Assembly: GCA_017448825.1 (NCBI GenBank)
Contig: JAFSKR010000037.1
Span: 1 to 64,000 of the forward strand
Direction: 5' to 3'
Source of the DNA: Bacteroidaceae bacterium
GTDB taxonomy: Bacteria > Bacteroidota > Bacteroidia > Bacteroidales > Bacteroidaceae
Length of the DNA stretch: 64,000 nucleotides
Below the pieces are notes generated by a model. The model had not been told where the DNA came from and made no database searches. It saw only the letters and a program-made list of their open reading frames with translations. A program made the translations under genes and the position numbers. Below are positions 34,267-42,044 of the stretch, one piece after another (the stretch's first letter is position 1; each line of letters opens with the position of its first letter).

Positions 34267-35271
34267 TCATGAGACATGATGCCCTCTTCTGCTTAGGAGC
34301 TTGTAAATGGAACGAACCATCTTGCCAAGTGGTGTGTAGCGAATGCCCCAATCGGTGATGGCTTCGGCAAAGAGAGCTTCGATGGCGGGGTCTTTCTGGG
34401 GATGTTCAACACGAGTGAGGGGAAGTGGTGTTGAGAGGGGTTCGCGGTCGAACTCGTAACGTTGAAGGATGGAGAAGGCTCGAAAGTGAGTGCCATTCTG
34501 GAGTCCGATATTTCGCACGAGAGTGTGGCCTGGTGTGAGACAGAGTCCCCCTGCCTTGTAAATAGCGATTTCCCAACAGATGTCCCACGGAATAGGACGT
34601 TTCTCGAGACTCTTGAGACAGGGGAATACACCTCCGTACTGGATGGCATCTTGATCGGCAGGTGTCATGCCCTGAAGAGCTTCTTCACGGGTCTTGTAGT
34701 GGATGAAGTGTTGCTGCCAACGGTCTCGCCATGTGCCCCACCCCCATCCTGACATATGGGGGGTGAAGTAGAAGGAAGGCCCTCCCCCCGAAGGAGGTGA
34801 GGAAGGGGGAGGACATTCGCGCCCTTTTTTGCCCTGAACATTTAATGACAAATTGGTGAACCCTGCTACGTGCATCACCTCAGGGATATCCTTGTAGAAC
34901 TCGAAGGCTTGGTTCATGTACTGAAGGTAGTAGGGGGAGGTACAGATGTCATCTTCGAGGACGATGATGCGGTCGTGGGTCTCGAAAACCTGTGCGATGC
35001 CTTCGGTGATGTTGCGTTCGAGGTAGATGTTTTCAAGCCGCTCGATAATGGTCATGCTGCGGAGAGCACCAGTCTTTTCAACTTGCTCTTCCACCTCGTG
35101 CAGGAGGTGACGCACCTCGTTGACAGCCTTCCACGACTTTTCGTCTTTCCCTCCATCGGAGAAGACATAGAGATCGGTGTCCTTGGCAAGGATGTTGGCA
35201 AGGAGGTGGTCAAGCGTCTTCCGCGTATTGTCAGCACGGTTATAGACAAAAAGGGCAACGGGAGCATTCAT
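34267..35271 (-). CDS. Glycosyltransferase (GT-A, family 2-like), with in-frame insertion
   Basis: The 334-residue cytoplasmic protein opens with PVALFVYNRADNTRKTLDHLL, a GT-A Rossmann start, and has the EDD metal-binding motif in RIIVLEDDICTSPYYLQYMN (about residues 99-118). The segment FYFTPHMSGWGWGTWRDRW (about 167-185) is typical of Bacteroidetes sugar transferases of this type. Between NVQGKKGRE and SFYFTPH, about 13 residues (CPPPSSPPSGGGP) are coded by a GC-rich palindrome and look like an insertion. A -7 box lies 22 bases upstream. It leads a group of surface-glycan genes, although the next genes are on mixed strands. Confidence 0.82.
   Translation of the reverse strand: MNAPVALFVYNRADNTRKTLDHLLANILAKDTDLYVFSDGGKDEKSWKAVNEVRHLLHEVEEQVEKTGALRSMTIIERLENIYLERNITEGIAQVFETHDRIIVLEDDICTSPYYLQYMNQAFEFYKDIPEVMHVAGFTNLSLNVQGKKGRECPPPSSPPSGGGPSFYFTPHMSGWGWGTWRDRWQQHFIHYKTREEALQGMTPADQDAIQYGGVFPCLKSLEKRPIPWDICWEIAIYKAGGLCLTPGHTLVRNIGLQNGTHFRAFSILQRYEFDREPLSTPLPLTRVEHPQKDPAIEALFAEAITDWGIRYTPLGKMVRSIYKLLSRRGHHVS
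34776..34815. repeat. GC-rich palindromic element inserted in frame in the glycosyltransferase gene
   Basis: CCTCCCCC (34781-34788) and GGGGGAGG (34805-34812) are exact complements around CGAAGGAGGTGAGGAA. The sequence encodes a Pro/Ser/Gly run with no stop. It resembles the inserts at 17872-17962 (in rsgA) and 41993-42040 (intergenic). Confidence 0.6.
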
Positions 35272-35292
35272 GAACTTTTCTTATTTTGGGTA

Positions 35293-35300
35293 CAAAGGTA
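35293..35300 (-). promoter_or_regulatory. -7 box of the glycosyltransferase gene
   Basis: On the minus strand this reads TACCTTTG and lies 21 bases before the ATG at 35271. Confidence 0.65.
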
Positions 35301-35332
35301 CGAAAAAACTAAAAAATAAATGCACTTCGCTA

Positions 35333-35428
35333 AATGATAAATGAAAAATGATAAAAAGGATGTGCATATTTTTCATTTATCATTTTTCATTTACCATTTA
35401 GGCGAAGCCGCTATCATTTAACGAAGCG
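35333..35428. repeat. AT-rich inverted repeat between divergent genes
   Basis: AAATGATAAATGAAAAATGATAAA (35332 onward) is mirrored by TTTCATTTATCATTTTTCATTT around 35371-35393, followed by GGCGAAGCCGCTATCATTTA (35401-35420). GGCGAAGGCGCTATCAT is also found after hflX at 22292-22310, and GGCGAAGCCAATTATCAT at 45230. These look like fragments of one dispersed intergenic repeat. Confidence 0.55.
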
Positions 35429-35482
35429 TTTTTTTTAGTTTTCAACTTTCATTTCGTATTTTTGCAAAAATTTACGAGACGT

Positions 35483-36283
35483 ATGAGTTTTGACACAAAA
35501 GAACTGAGGGCGAAGTATAACCCTGTGGGGTCGCTGACATGGCAAATGCAGGAACGGATGCTGGAAGTGCTGAAGGTGGTGGATGGCATCTGCCAGAAGC
35601 ACAACATCCCTTATTGGCTGTCGGGCGGCAGCATGTTGGGGGCTGTGCGTCATGGAGGCTTCATCCCGTGGGACGATGACCTCGACATCGAGATGCTGCG
35701 GCCTGACTTTGAACGGCTGATGAAGATTCTGCCCAAGGAATTGCCTGGGCATCTGGCGTTGCAGTGGCATACGACGGACGAGAATTACTTCTTCCAGTTT
35801 GCGAAGGTGAGGGACAAGAACAGCCAATTATTTGAACGGAACGGCTATGACAAGGTGTGGAAGGAACATGGCATTTGGGTGGACATCTTCCCGTTGGAAA
35901 GGGTGCCGTTGTGGGTGCACAAGTTGTCGAACCTGACCTTTGGGCATACTTACAAGATGATGCGCACGGCTGAAGATCCCACGAAGGTGATGGGAAAGGT
36001 GAGGGCATTGGCTGCACTGAATCGGAATATCATTTTTCCTGTATTGAGGGGGATGGCAAAGATACTCCCTACGAGGTATTATGACTTCGGCTTGGGCATT
36101 CCGTATTATGAGAAGTGCCTGAAGGAAGACTTTCTACCCGTCCGATACGTGCCCTATGAACACTTAAAAGCCCCCATCATGAAGGAGGCAGAAAAGTGTC
36201 TTGTCTTCAGGTATGGGGACTATATGCAACTGCCAAAGAACCCTGGCAGCGAGTATCACTCAGAGAATGTCAAGATTTGGTAG
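35483..36283 (+). CDS. LicD-family phosphotransferase
   Basis: The ATG at 35483 gives MSFDTKELRAKYNPVGSL. LicD proteins move a phospho-alcohol group (phosphocholine, or by family extension glycerol- or ribitol-phosphate) from a CDP carrier to a glycan. The 266-residue product has the core YWLSGGSMLGAVRHGGFIPWDDDLDIEM (about 46-73), including the DDDLD metal-binding cluster, and a later FPLERVPLWVHK block (about 140). It is cytoplasmic or peripheral. A weak TATTTTG box lies about 20 bases upstream. The stop lies inside the end of the opposite SDR gene (14-base overlap). A TagD-type cytidylyltransferase nearby could supply the CDP substrate. Confidence 0.88.
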   Translation: MSFDTKELRAKYNPVGSLTWQMQERMLEVLKVVDGICQKHNIPYWLSGGSMLGAVRHGGFIPWDDDLDIEMLRPDFERLMKILPKELPGHLALQWHTTDENYFFQFAKVRDKNSQLFERNGYDKVWKEHGIWVDIFPLERVPLWVHKLSNLTFGHTYKMMRTAEDPTKVMGKVRALAALNRNIIFPVLRGMAKILPTRYYDFGLGIPYYEKCLKEDFLPVRYVPYEHLKAPIMKEAEKCLVFRYGDYMQLPKNPGSEYHSENVKIW

Positions 36284-37019
36284 GAACACGCCCACTCTGC
36301 ACTTTGTAATCATAGGAATGCAATCCCTCGGCACGGAAATCAGCGTGGTAGCGTTCAAGCACATGATGGAAGACTTCTTCGTACTTCGGTATGAAGAGGT
36401 CTTTTTTTTGTTCCAGATACTGTATGATTTCTTTGGCAAGTCCTTCTGTCTGAGACAGGTCTGTTTTACCTTGTGTGAAGCTGGTTCCTTTGATGGAGCC
36501 TGGAGATACGTTCAGGATACGATTGGTGGTGCCCGCCTTCTCCAACTCTACATTGACACTCTCGATAAAGATTTTGAGAGCGGCTTTCGTGGCGGCATAG
36601 ACAGAGAAGAAGGGGGAGGACATGAACCCTGCAATGCTAACCATCACACCGCAACGGAAGTCTTCCGTCGCCTCAAGCTTGGGATAAAAGCGGTGAATGA
36701 TACGAAGGGCAGGCAAAGTGTTAACGCTGAAGGACTGAAGGATGTGCTCCTCTGTGACATCGCGGAAAAGGGCAAGACGACCGAAGCCTGCCGTGATAAA
36801 GAGCGTATCGCAGTAGAGAAACTGGTCGAAGATGGAATAGTCAGAGGAGGTGAGGTCGAAGGTATGCACTTCGAACTTTGGATTCTGATACTCCACAGGC
36901 ACGGAGGCTTTATCAACAATACAGACTTTCTCGCACTCGGGACGATGGGCAAGGAGGGTTGCAACAGCCAAGCCAATGCCATTGGCTCCTCCCACCACTA
37001 AAGCGTTTTTAATGGCCAT
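36270..37019 (-). CDS. Short-chain dehydrogenase/reductase
   Basis: The 249-residue protein has the SDR Rossmann nucleotide motif GGANGIG (about residues 9-15, classical TGxxxGIG form) and the catalytic Ser-Tyr-Lys in SIAGFMSSPFFSVYAATKAAL (Tyr about 140, Lys about 144), with NVSPGSIKGT following. The cofactor is probably NAD(P). It begins 5 bases after the cytidylyltransferase gene ends, so the two are co-transcribed. Together with that enzyme and the convergent LicD gene it may act in preparing a CDP-linked polyol, in the manner of TarJ/TarI; this is inference, since the family is broad. Confidence 0.85.
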   Translation of the reverse strand: MAIKNALVVGGANGIGLAVATLLAHRPECEKVCIVDKASVPVEYQNPKFEVHTFDLTSSDYSIFDQFLYCDTLFITAGFGRLALFRDVTEEHILQSFSVNTLPALRIIHRFYPKLEATEDFRCGVMVSIAGFMSSPFFSVYAATKAALKIFIESVNVELEKAGTTNRILNVSPGSIKGTSFTQGKTDLSQTEGLAKEIIQYLEQKKDLFIPKYEEVFHHVLERYHADFRAEGLHSYDYKVQSGRVPTKS

Positions 37020-37024
37020 ATCTT

Positions 37025-37483
37025 TTACTTCACTTTCACGTCAGGGTTCACTTTCGCCTCATGTTTCGACTTCAGGTCGTTATAGTTCTCCAAGATTTCT
37101 TGTTTAATCTTGGTAGAAGAAACTCCATCTCCGTATGGAAAGTAGAAGACTGTAACACCGAGGTCTTTGAGGTAGTCATACTTGCCTGTCCAGTCATCGC
37201 CCACTACAAACACGTCAATGTTCAGTTTCTTCACCAACTCGGTGTGGTCAAGCGAACGTTGGGGAATAACTACATCGGGGTACTTGAGGGCTTTGAGGAT
37301 GGCTATGCGTTCTTCGAAGGGGATGATAGGTGGACGTTTGTACGTGCTCACCAATTCATCGGTGCTGACACCCACGATGAGCGTGTCGCCGAGACCACGT
37401 GCATACTCTATCATCTTCAGATGGTTGCTGTGGAACATATCGAACGTTCCTGAAGTATAAACTACGATTCTGTTGTTGTACAT
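37025..37483 (-). CDS. Glycerol-3-phosphate cytidylyltransferase-like nucleotidyltransferase (TagD type)
   Basis: The 152-residue protein has the nucleotidyltransferase signature TSGTFDMFHSNHLKMIEYA (about 10-28) with the HxxH motif, a GVSTDELV strand, the PFEERIAIL segment (about 54-62) and VSSTKIKQEI (about 121-130) in place of the usual RTSGISTT. It would couple CTP to an alcohol phosphate such as glycerol 3-phosphate to make a CDP-alcohol for surface-glycan decoration. The start lies inside the 3' end of the upstream acyltransferase gene (22-base overlap), behind its own -7 box (37510-37517). Other substrates such as phosphocholine cannot be excluded. Confidence 0.85.
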   Translation of the reverse strand: MYNNRIVVYTSGTFDMFHSNHLKMIEYARGLGDTLIVGVSTDELVSTYKRPPIIPFEERIAILKALKYPDVVIPQRSLDHTELVKKLNIDVFVVGDDWTGKYDYLKDLGVTVFYFPYGDGVSSTKIKQEILENYNDLKSKHEAKVNPDVKVK

Positions 37484-38562
37484 TGTATGGGGGTTTTAGG
37501 TTCTGACTGCAAAGGTAATGATTTTTTCTTGAAACGCCCTGACAAAAAAGGCACTTTTTCCACATACGGCACTAAGAGGAAACAGACGCCGAAGAGGAGG
37601 AGCAACAGGATGGCATAGTCGTCCCAATGGCCACGCAGGGTGCGGACATTGGCAGAACGTATCATCTTGTAGAGCATCATCAGGGGATAGTGCGCCACGA
37701 AGAAGACCATTGAGTGCTCGCCGATGTAATTGATGACAGGGATGCGCGGCAGTTTGATACTCAGCAGGATGCCCGACAGGCCACAGAGGGCAAGAGTGAT
37801 GTTTGCCACCGTGATGATGGGGTTACCCTCCCAGATGTTATCAACCATCGTATATTCGCCACCATACGTTCCGTTCAGATAGATGAAGATGGCGAGCAGC
37901 ACACCCGATACTCCCAGCGTCACATCAGTGCCCATCTTCTCGATGGCAAAGTGCCACACACGTCCGAGGTAGAACAGGTAGATGCCGATGAACACGTTAT
38001 CGAAACCAAACCACATCGGGTTGTCTTGCGTCCAGAGCCAATAACTGACGAAAGGCAGGAGGAAGATGAACCAGTGTATCTTGAAGTTACGAGTCTTTCC
38101 TGCCAGTGTCACCTTGAACAGTGGTGGCACTTTTGTGATGAGGTGTGCCACCACATACGCCATGAAGAAAGAGAAGAGGAACCAGCAAGGAATGTTGCCA
38201 TAGAACTGGCTCGACTCCCAGAGATGGCTCAAGTGAACCTGCTTGGAGAGAGCGTTGTTGGGGTCGAAGATAAACCAGACGAAAAAGAAATAGAGGATAT
38301 TGCCGATGGTGCCCCACACCACGTATGGGACAAGCAAACGCTTGGTCTTATCCATCAGATATTCCTTACTATTGCCAGAAACAGTCTTGTTGAAGTAGCC
38401 AGCCTTGAAGAAGAAGAAAGACATGAAGAAGTACGTCCACTGCATGATGGGCACCCACCAGTCATCCTTCCCAAAGCCACAGGCATTGGTGACGTGCAGC
38501 ATAATCATGCGGATGATGCAGATGCCACACAAGAGATCGAAAGCATGGTTACGTTGTTTCAT
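37462..38562 (-). CDS. Acyltransferase-3 family membrane protein, paralog A
   Basis: The 366-residue inner-membrane protein has about ten TM segments and the family's N-terminal pattern (AFDLLCGICIIRMIMLHV, with the conserved Arg and His) and FFFFKAGYFNKTV (about 50-62). Members O-acetylate or otherwise acylate glycans from the cytoplasmic side. It is closely similar along its whole length to the protein coded at 39566-40597 (shared FLCGICIIRMI-type, YFNKTVSG, RRLLVPYVVWGTIG and NYIGEHSMVFFVAHYPL blocks). The last 20 or so residues are a variable tail that runs over the next promoter. Its start overlaps the GT14 gene end in ATGA. Confidence 0.85.
   Translation of the reverse strand: MKQRNHAFDLLCGICIIRMIMLHVTNACGFGKDDWWVPIMQWTYFFMSFFFFKAGYFNKTVSGNSKEYLMDKTKRLLVPYVVWGTIGNILYFFFVWFIFDPNNALSKQVHLSHLWESSQFYGNIPCWFLFSFFMAYVVAHLITKVPPLFKVTLAGKTRNFKIHWFIFLLPFVSYWLWTQDNPMWFGFDNVFIGIYLFYLGRVWHFAIEKMGTDVTLGVSGVLLAIFIYLNGTYGGEYTMVDNIWEGNPIITVANITLALCGLSGILLSIKLPRIPVINYIGEHSMVFFVAHYPLMMLYKMIRSANVRTLRGHWDDYAILLLLLFGVCFLLVPYVEKVPFLSGRFKKKSLPLQSEPKTPIQCTTTES
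37510..37517 (-). promoter_or_regulatory. -7 box of the cytidylyltransferase-SDR operon
   Basis: Minus-strand TACCTTTG lies 26 bases before the ATG at 37483, inside the last codons of the acyltransferase gene, so the pair can be transcribed independently of it. Confidence 0.6.
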
Positions 38563-39467
38563 GTTCTGTCTTCCAAACGTTCTACTAATCGGTCGCTCTT
38601 GCCGCTCACCAGTTTGCGGGTAAACATCCGCCCACTCGCCATCAGGGTGTCGTAATCCGTCTCGTCCATCACCTTGATGACAGGCTCATAGATGATAAAG
38701 TGCAAGGGAGTCAATGTCGCCAACCCTGGATATTCACCCCGATACCGCAAACACTTCGATGCCCACGCTGGAGAGTTGAAGGCTATCGTCTGGATGACAG
38801 TCTCCGCTTGTCCGAACGAATCAACGAAATAACGGCGAATCTCTGGCTTCTCACGATACATTATATATATATAGGAAGCTAAATCCTGCGAGATACACCA
38901 CCATGCCGAGCCTTTATAGAGCGACCACTTCTTGCCCTCCACCCCAAAGGAAAGCGACTTCTTCATGCCCAACGCTCTCTTCACCTTACGACACAGGATG
39001 CTCAGACGCTGGTTTCCCTTGTTACTCAGCCCACCTATCTGGAAGAAGGGGCGTGAAAATTGGTAAAGCTCCCTCTGCTGCGAATTGGTAACATCCGTGT
39101 CCATGCAGATTCCACACAAAATTTCCTTCTCTCCTTGTGCTTTCAGCCATGAGGTGATGTGTTCGTTGCTCCACAGCGGATAATCCATACCCGACAGGAA
39201 GAAAATACGGTCAAACCTCACAGGGAAATCTATGGCAGCCTTCATCAGTGCCATCTGATACTCCACCTCAAGAATGGTGCCCCAACGTACATCCACACGG
39301 TCGGAGAGGAAATGCACGTTGTCACGTTGCAACAGCGATGTGAAAGGGGCGATGTCCGACTTCTTATCAATATGCACGAAGAAATGGGCATCAGGGTGAA
39401 GTGCCTCGACGAGCCTTTTGAGCTGAGGAGCATCAGTGTGGGCGGAGATGAGATAAGCGATATTCAT
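38559..39467 (-). CDS. GT14-type glycosyltransferase (core-2/I-branching family)
   Basis: The 302-residue protein starts MNIAYLISAHTDAPQLKRLVEAL. It has the GT14 blocks FFVHIDKKSD (about 29-38), RIFFLSGMDYPLWSNEHI (about 87-104) and GSAWWCISQDLASYI (about 190-204). Family members transfer GlcNAc or xylose to branch a glycan; bacterial forms act on capsule or lipopolysaccharide sugars. No signal or TM is seen. The -7 box TACCTTTG ends five bases before the ATG, so the mRNA is probably leaderless. It is translationally coupled (ATGA) to the acyltransferase downstream. Confidence 0.87.
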   Translation of the reverse strand: MNIAYLISAHTDAPQLKRLVEALHPDAHFFVHIDKKSDIAPFTSLLQRDNVHFLSDRVDVRWGTILEVEYQMALMKAAIDFPVRFDRIFFLSGMDYPLWSNEHITSWLKAQGEKEILCGICMDTDVTNSQQRELYQFSRPFFQIGGLSNKGNQRLSILCRKVKRALGMKKSLSFGVEGKKWSLYKGSAWWCISQDLASYIYIMYREKPEIRRYFVDSFGQAETVIQTIAFNSPAWASKCLRYRGEYPGLATLTPLHFIIYEPVIKVMDETDYDTLMASGRMFTRKLVSGKSDRLVERLEDRT

Positions 39468-39472
39468 GACTG

Positions 39473-39480
39473 CAAAGGTA
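39473..39480 (-). promoter_or_regulatory. -7 box of the GT14 gene (leaderless start)
   Basis: Minus-strand TACCTTTG is followed by CAGTC and then the ATG at 39467. Transcription in this group starts about 4-7 bases after the box, that is, at or next to the start codon. Confidence 0.65.
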
Positions 39481-39491
39481 GGGAATAAAAC

Positions 39492-39581
39492 TAAAAGTTA
39501 AAAACTAAAAACTAAAAGTTTGAGTTACATTCCACATTTGAGGAGAGAAAAGGGAACTTTTACTTTTAGTTTTTAGTTTTC
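39492..39581. terminator. AT-rich inverted repeat downstream of acyltransferase B
   Basis: AAAAACTAAAAACTAAAAGT (about 39498-39517) is complementary to ACTTTTAGTTTTTAGTTTT (39561-39579). It overlaps the end of the acyltransferase gene at 39566 (minus strand) and could serve as its terminator. Confidence 0.5.
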
Positions 39582-40597
39582 TTAGGGAATCGTCCACTCA
39601 GCCAAGGCACCCTTTCCACGTATGGAACGAGCCATGTGCAGATGCCAAACACGAAGACAAGCAGCACGATGAAGTCGTCCCAGTGTCCGTAGATGCTGTG
39701 TCCAAAAGAGATATGGGTGAAGCGATAAAACTGCAAAAGGGGATAGTGAGCAACAAAATAGACCATCGAGTGCTGACCGATATAGTTGACCACGGGCACA
39801 CGTCCCAACGGCAACTTCAGGAGGAAACCCGAGAGTCCTATCAAGATTATCATGGTGTTGAAGAACGCTGCCCACGGATTGCCACGGAACAGGTTGGTCG
39901 CCATCGCATACTCGCCGTGCCAGACGATGTTGAGCACGATGAACGCCACAATCAGCAACAACGAGACGATGAGTGTCAAGCGTCTTCCCATGCGGTCGAT
40001 GAGCCAGTGCCATGTACGTCCCATGTTGAAGAAAAACACACCCATGAAGACGTTGCTCAGACTCATGGGCAGGGGGTTCTTCAACGTCCACATCCAATAA
40101 CTGAGGAAGGGACAGGCAAGCACCACCACTGTCTGAAACACGGAAATAGGCTTCACGATATGAATTTTCTTGATGAAGTGCACCAACACGTAGGCTGCCA
40201 AAAAAGAAAAGAGGAACCACACGGGTTCATTACCCCAAAACGAACTGGTTTGCCACAGATGGCTCCACTCCATCGGCTCAATGGGATGGTGATAGCGGTC
40301 TATCTCGAAAGGGAGGTAGATGCTGTAGATGATGAAGCCGATGGTACCCCACACCACGTATGGGATGAGCAGTCGCCGAGTCTTGTCTTTGATGTAGGCT
40401 TTCGTGTCGCCCGACACCGTCTTGTTGAAATAGCCCGCCTTAAAAAAGAAGAAGCACATGAAGAAGAACGACCACGCCATCACTTCCTTCCACCACGCAT
40501 CTCCCTTGTGACCACAGAAGGTGATCGTGTGCAGACAAATCATGCGGATGATGCAGATACCACAAAGGAAGTCGAAAGTATGGTTGCGCTCTTTCAT
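39566..40597 (-). CDS. Acyltransferase-3 family membrane protein, paralog B
   Basis: The 343-residue, roughly ten-TM protein is a close paralog of the one at 37462-38562: the N-terminus TFDFLCGICIIRMICLHTITFCG, YFNKTVSGDTKAYIKDKTRRLLIPYVVWGTIGF and NYIGQHSMVYFVAHYPLLQFY are all matched. The pair flanks the GT14 gene, probably by local duplication. Acylation of a surface glycan is the family role; whether the two act on different sugars or positions is unknown. It ends with LSGRFPKKTKN. The gap to the upstream phosphatase gene is 16 bases, so the two form an operon. Confidence 0.85.
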   Translation of the reverse strand: MKERNHTFDFLCGICIIRMICLHTITFCGHKGDAWWKEVMAWSFFFMCFFFFKAGYFNKTVSGDTKAYIKDKTRRLLIPYVVWGTIGFIIYSIYLPFEIDRYHHPIEPMEWSHLWQTSSFWGNEPVWFLFSFLAAYVLVHFIKKIHIVKPISVFQTVVVLACPFLSYWMWTLKNPLPMSLSNVFMGVFFFNMGRTWHWLIDRMGRRLTLIVSLLLIVAFIVLNIVWHGEYAMATNLFRGNPWAAFFNTMIILIGLSGFLLKLPLGRVPVVNYIGQHSMVYFVAHYPLLQFYRFTHISFGHSIYGHWDDFIVLLVFVFGICTWLVPYVERVPWLSGRFPKKTKN

Positions 40598-40613
40598 GGA
40601 TATGGGTGACTCT

Positions 40614-41978
40614 TTAGTTTCCTTTCAGTTCCCTGGTTCTCCTTGCCTTATATTCCTTGATGCGCTCGGCAAAAGCGACATCCTTTCGATTGTTGGGGTT
40701 AGGTGTGAACTCGATGTGTTCTGGGATGTCCTTTCCTTCATCCACCAACTTCACCCTATTGCCCCGCTTCACGACATAGAGCGAATCGTACAGAGTTCCC
40801 TCGCAAGCGTCCGTCGCCGATAGAAAGAGCGTGTCGCCATTTGTCCGCACTTTCTGATAGTAGCGACTGCCCGAACCGAACTTGTCAAACCGTTCGCTGA
40901 ACTTAATGCGGTAATTCTTAGGAGAACAGTGACTCACCGTATAGACTGGCGGCATGGCCACTCCATCCTCCCCGTGTTGCGTCATGCGGGCATAGGCGTG
41001 TTCATGAGCTTGGAGCACAAGGTCCACTCCCTGTTCTCGGATGAGTCCGTCAAACATCCAACGCTGGATGAGGTTGTTCATACTGCCACTGATGGAGTAG
41101 AGCGGATGGTGCAACACCACTACCTTCCATTTCGCCGTGCTCGCCGTCAACTGCTGCTCCAGCCACTTTCGTTGTGTCCAAAGATAGAAAAACTCACGGT
41201 TGCTGTCCAAGCAGAATAACTGAACATCCTTATAGTGCACGGTAAACACTTGATTCTCACCTTCCATCGAGTCCAAGAAGTAAGAGTGAACCAAGGAGAA
41301 ACGGCGTTCCAACTGACATATCACTCCTTTCAAATAGTCGTGGTTTCCTGTGATGGTCAGCACTGGCACCGCTTGCCCCACCGAGTCAAGGCTCTCAAAA
41401 GTCTCGCCCCAGTAAGCATCAGTAGGACGTTCCGTCAAATCACCTCCACACACGAAAAACTCCGCATCGGGGTTCCGTCTGAAAGCCTCTCTCAGCAGTT
41501 GGTTGGCAATACCTCCGATGGTGTCCTGAATGTCACCCATGTAAAGGAACGACGTTTCACCTTCGGCTGCGTTCTGCACAAAAAAGCCATACCATTTAGA
41601 AACTTCGTCTCCCGTCCACACACGGTATCGGTAGTAGTGTCCTGCTTCCAGATTCCGCAGACGCGCTACATAGTAGGCTGCCTTGCCGCTACGCGACTCA
41701 AACACTTCACCCACGGCACCCACCCAGTCACCGCCACCCATCTCTTCATCTACCAACTCCACCGAGGCCTCACACACCTCCGTGCCACACATCCAACTCA
41801 CGTTGCGGTTCATTCCGTCGGCATCGCCAAACGTCAACAACACCCGCGTCGGCACGCTTGGCACCACGTAGGAAGCCTCATCGGGATTCCCAAACCAAGC
41901 ATCCCAACGGTTGGCACACCAAAAGCCCAGTGCAACCACTATCAGCACTGTGCATAATATCAGTATTTTCCTTTTCAT
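40614..41978 (-). CDS. Purple acid phosphatase-like metallophosphoesterase
   Basis: The ATG at 41978 gives MKRKILILCTVLIVVALGFW, a membrane anchor or signal; an upstream in-frame ATG at 42020 lies in a GC-rich repeat. The 454-residue product has an N-terminal fibronectin-like domain (about 40-150) and a calcineurin-like domain with the metal ligands YMGDIQD, GGDLTERP, TGNHDYLKG, LHHPLY and LQAHEHAYAR (about 157-335). This is the purple acid phosphatase arrangement. It should act on phosphoesters outside the inner membrane. Its place in a glycan cluster with LicD suggests trimming of phosphorylated glycans, but general phosphate scavenging is equally possible. Confidence 0.86.
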   Translation of the reverse strand: MKRKILILCTVLIVVALGFWCANRWDAWFGNPDEASYVVPSVPTRVLLTFGDADGMNRNVSWMCGTEVCEASVELVDEEMGGGDWVGAVGEVFESRSGKAAYYVARLRNLEAGHYYRYRVWTGDEVSKWYGFFVQNAAEGETSFLYMGDIQDTIGGIANQLLREAFRRNPDAEFFVCGGDLTERPTDAYWGETFESLDSVGQAVPVLTITGNHDYLKGVICQLERRFSLVHSYFLDSMEGENQVFTVHYKDVQLFCLDSNREFFYLWTQRKWLEQQLTASTAKWKVVVLHHPLYSISGSMNNLIQRWMFDGLIREQGVDLVLQAHEHAYARMTQHGEDGVAMPPVYTVSHCSPKNYRIKFSERFDKFGSGSRYYQKVRTNGDTLFLSATDACEGTLYDSLYVVKRGNRVKLVDEGKDIPEHIEFTPNPNNRKDVAFAERIKEYKARRTRELKGN

Positions 41979-41992
41979 CCTTTCCTGTCCAT

Positions 41993-42040
41993 CCCCTACC
42001 CCCGAAGGGCAGCCCCCCATCCAAAGGGGAAAGGGGAGGC
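41993..42040. repeat. GC-rich palindromic element, intergenic copy
   Basis: The short space between metG and the phosphatase gene carries CCCCTACCCCCGAAGGGC followed by CCAAAGGGGAAAGGGGAGG, imperfect complements. It is related to the in-frame inserts at 17872-17962 and 34776-34815, and shows the same element outside genes. Confidence 0.65.
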
Positions 42041-42044
42041 TTTC

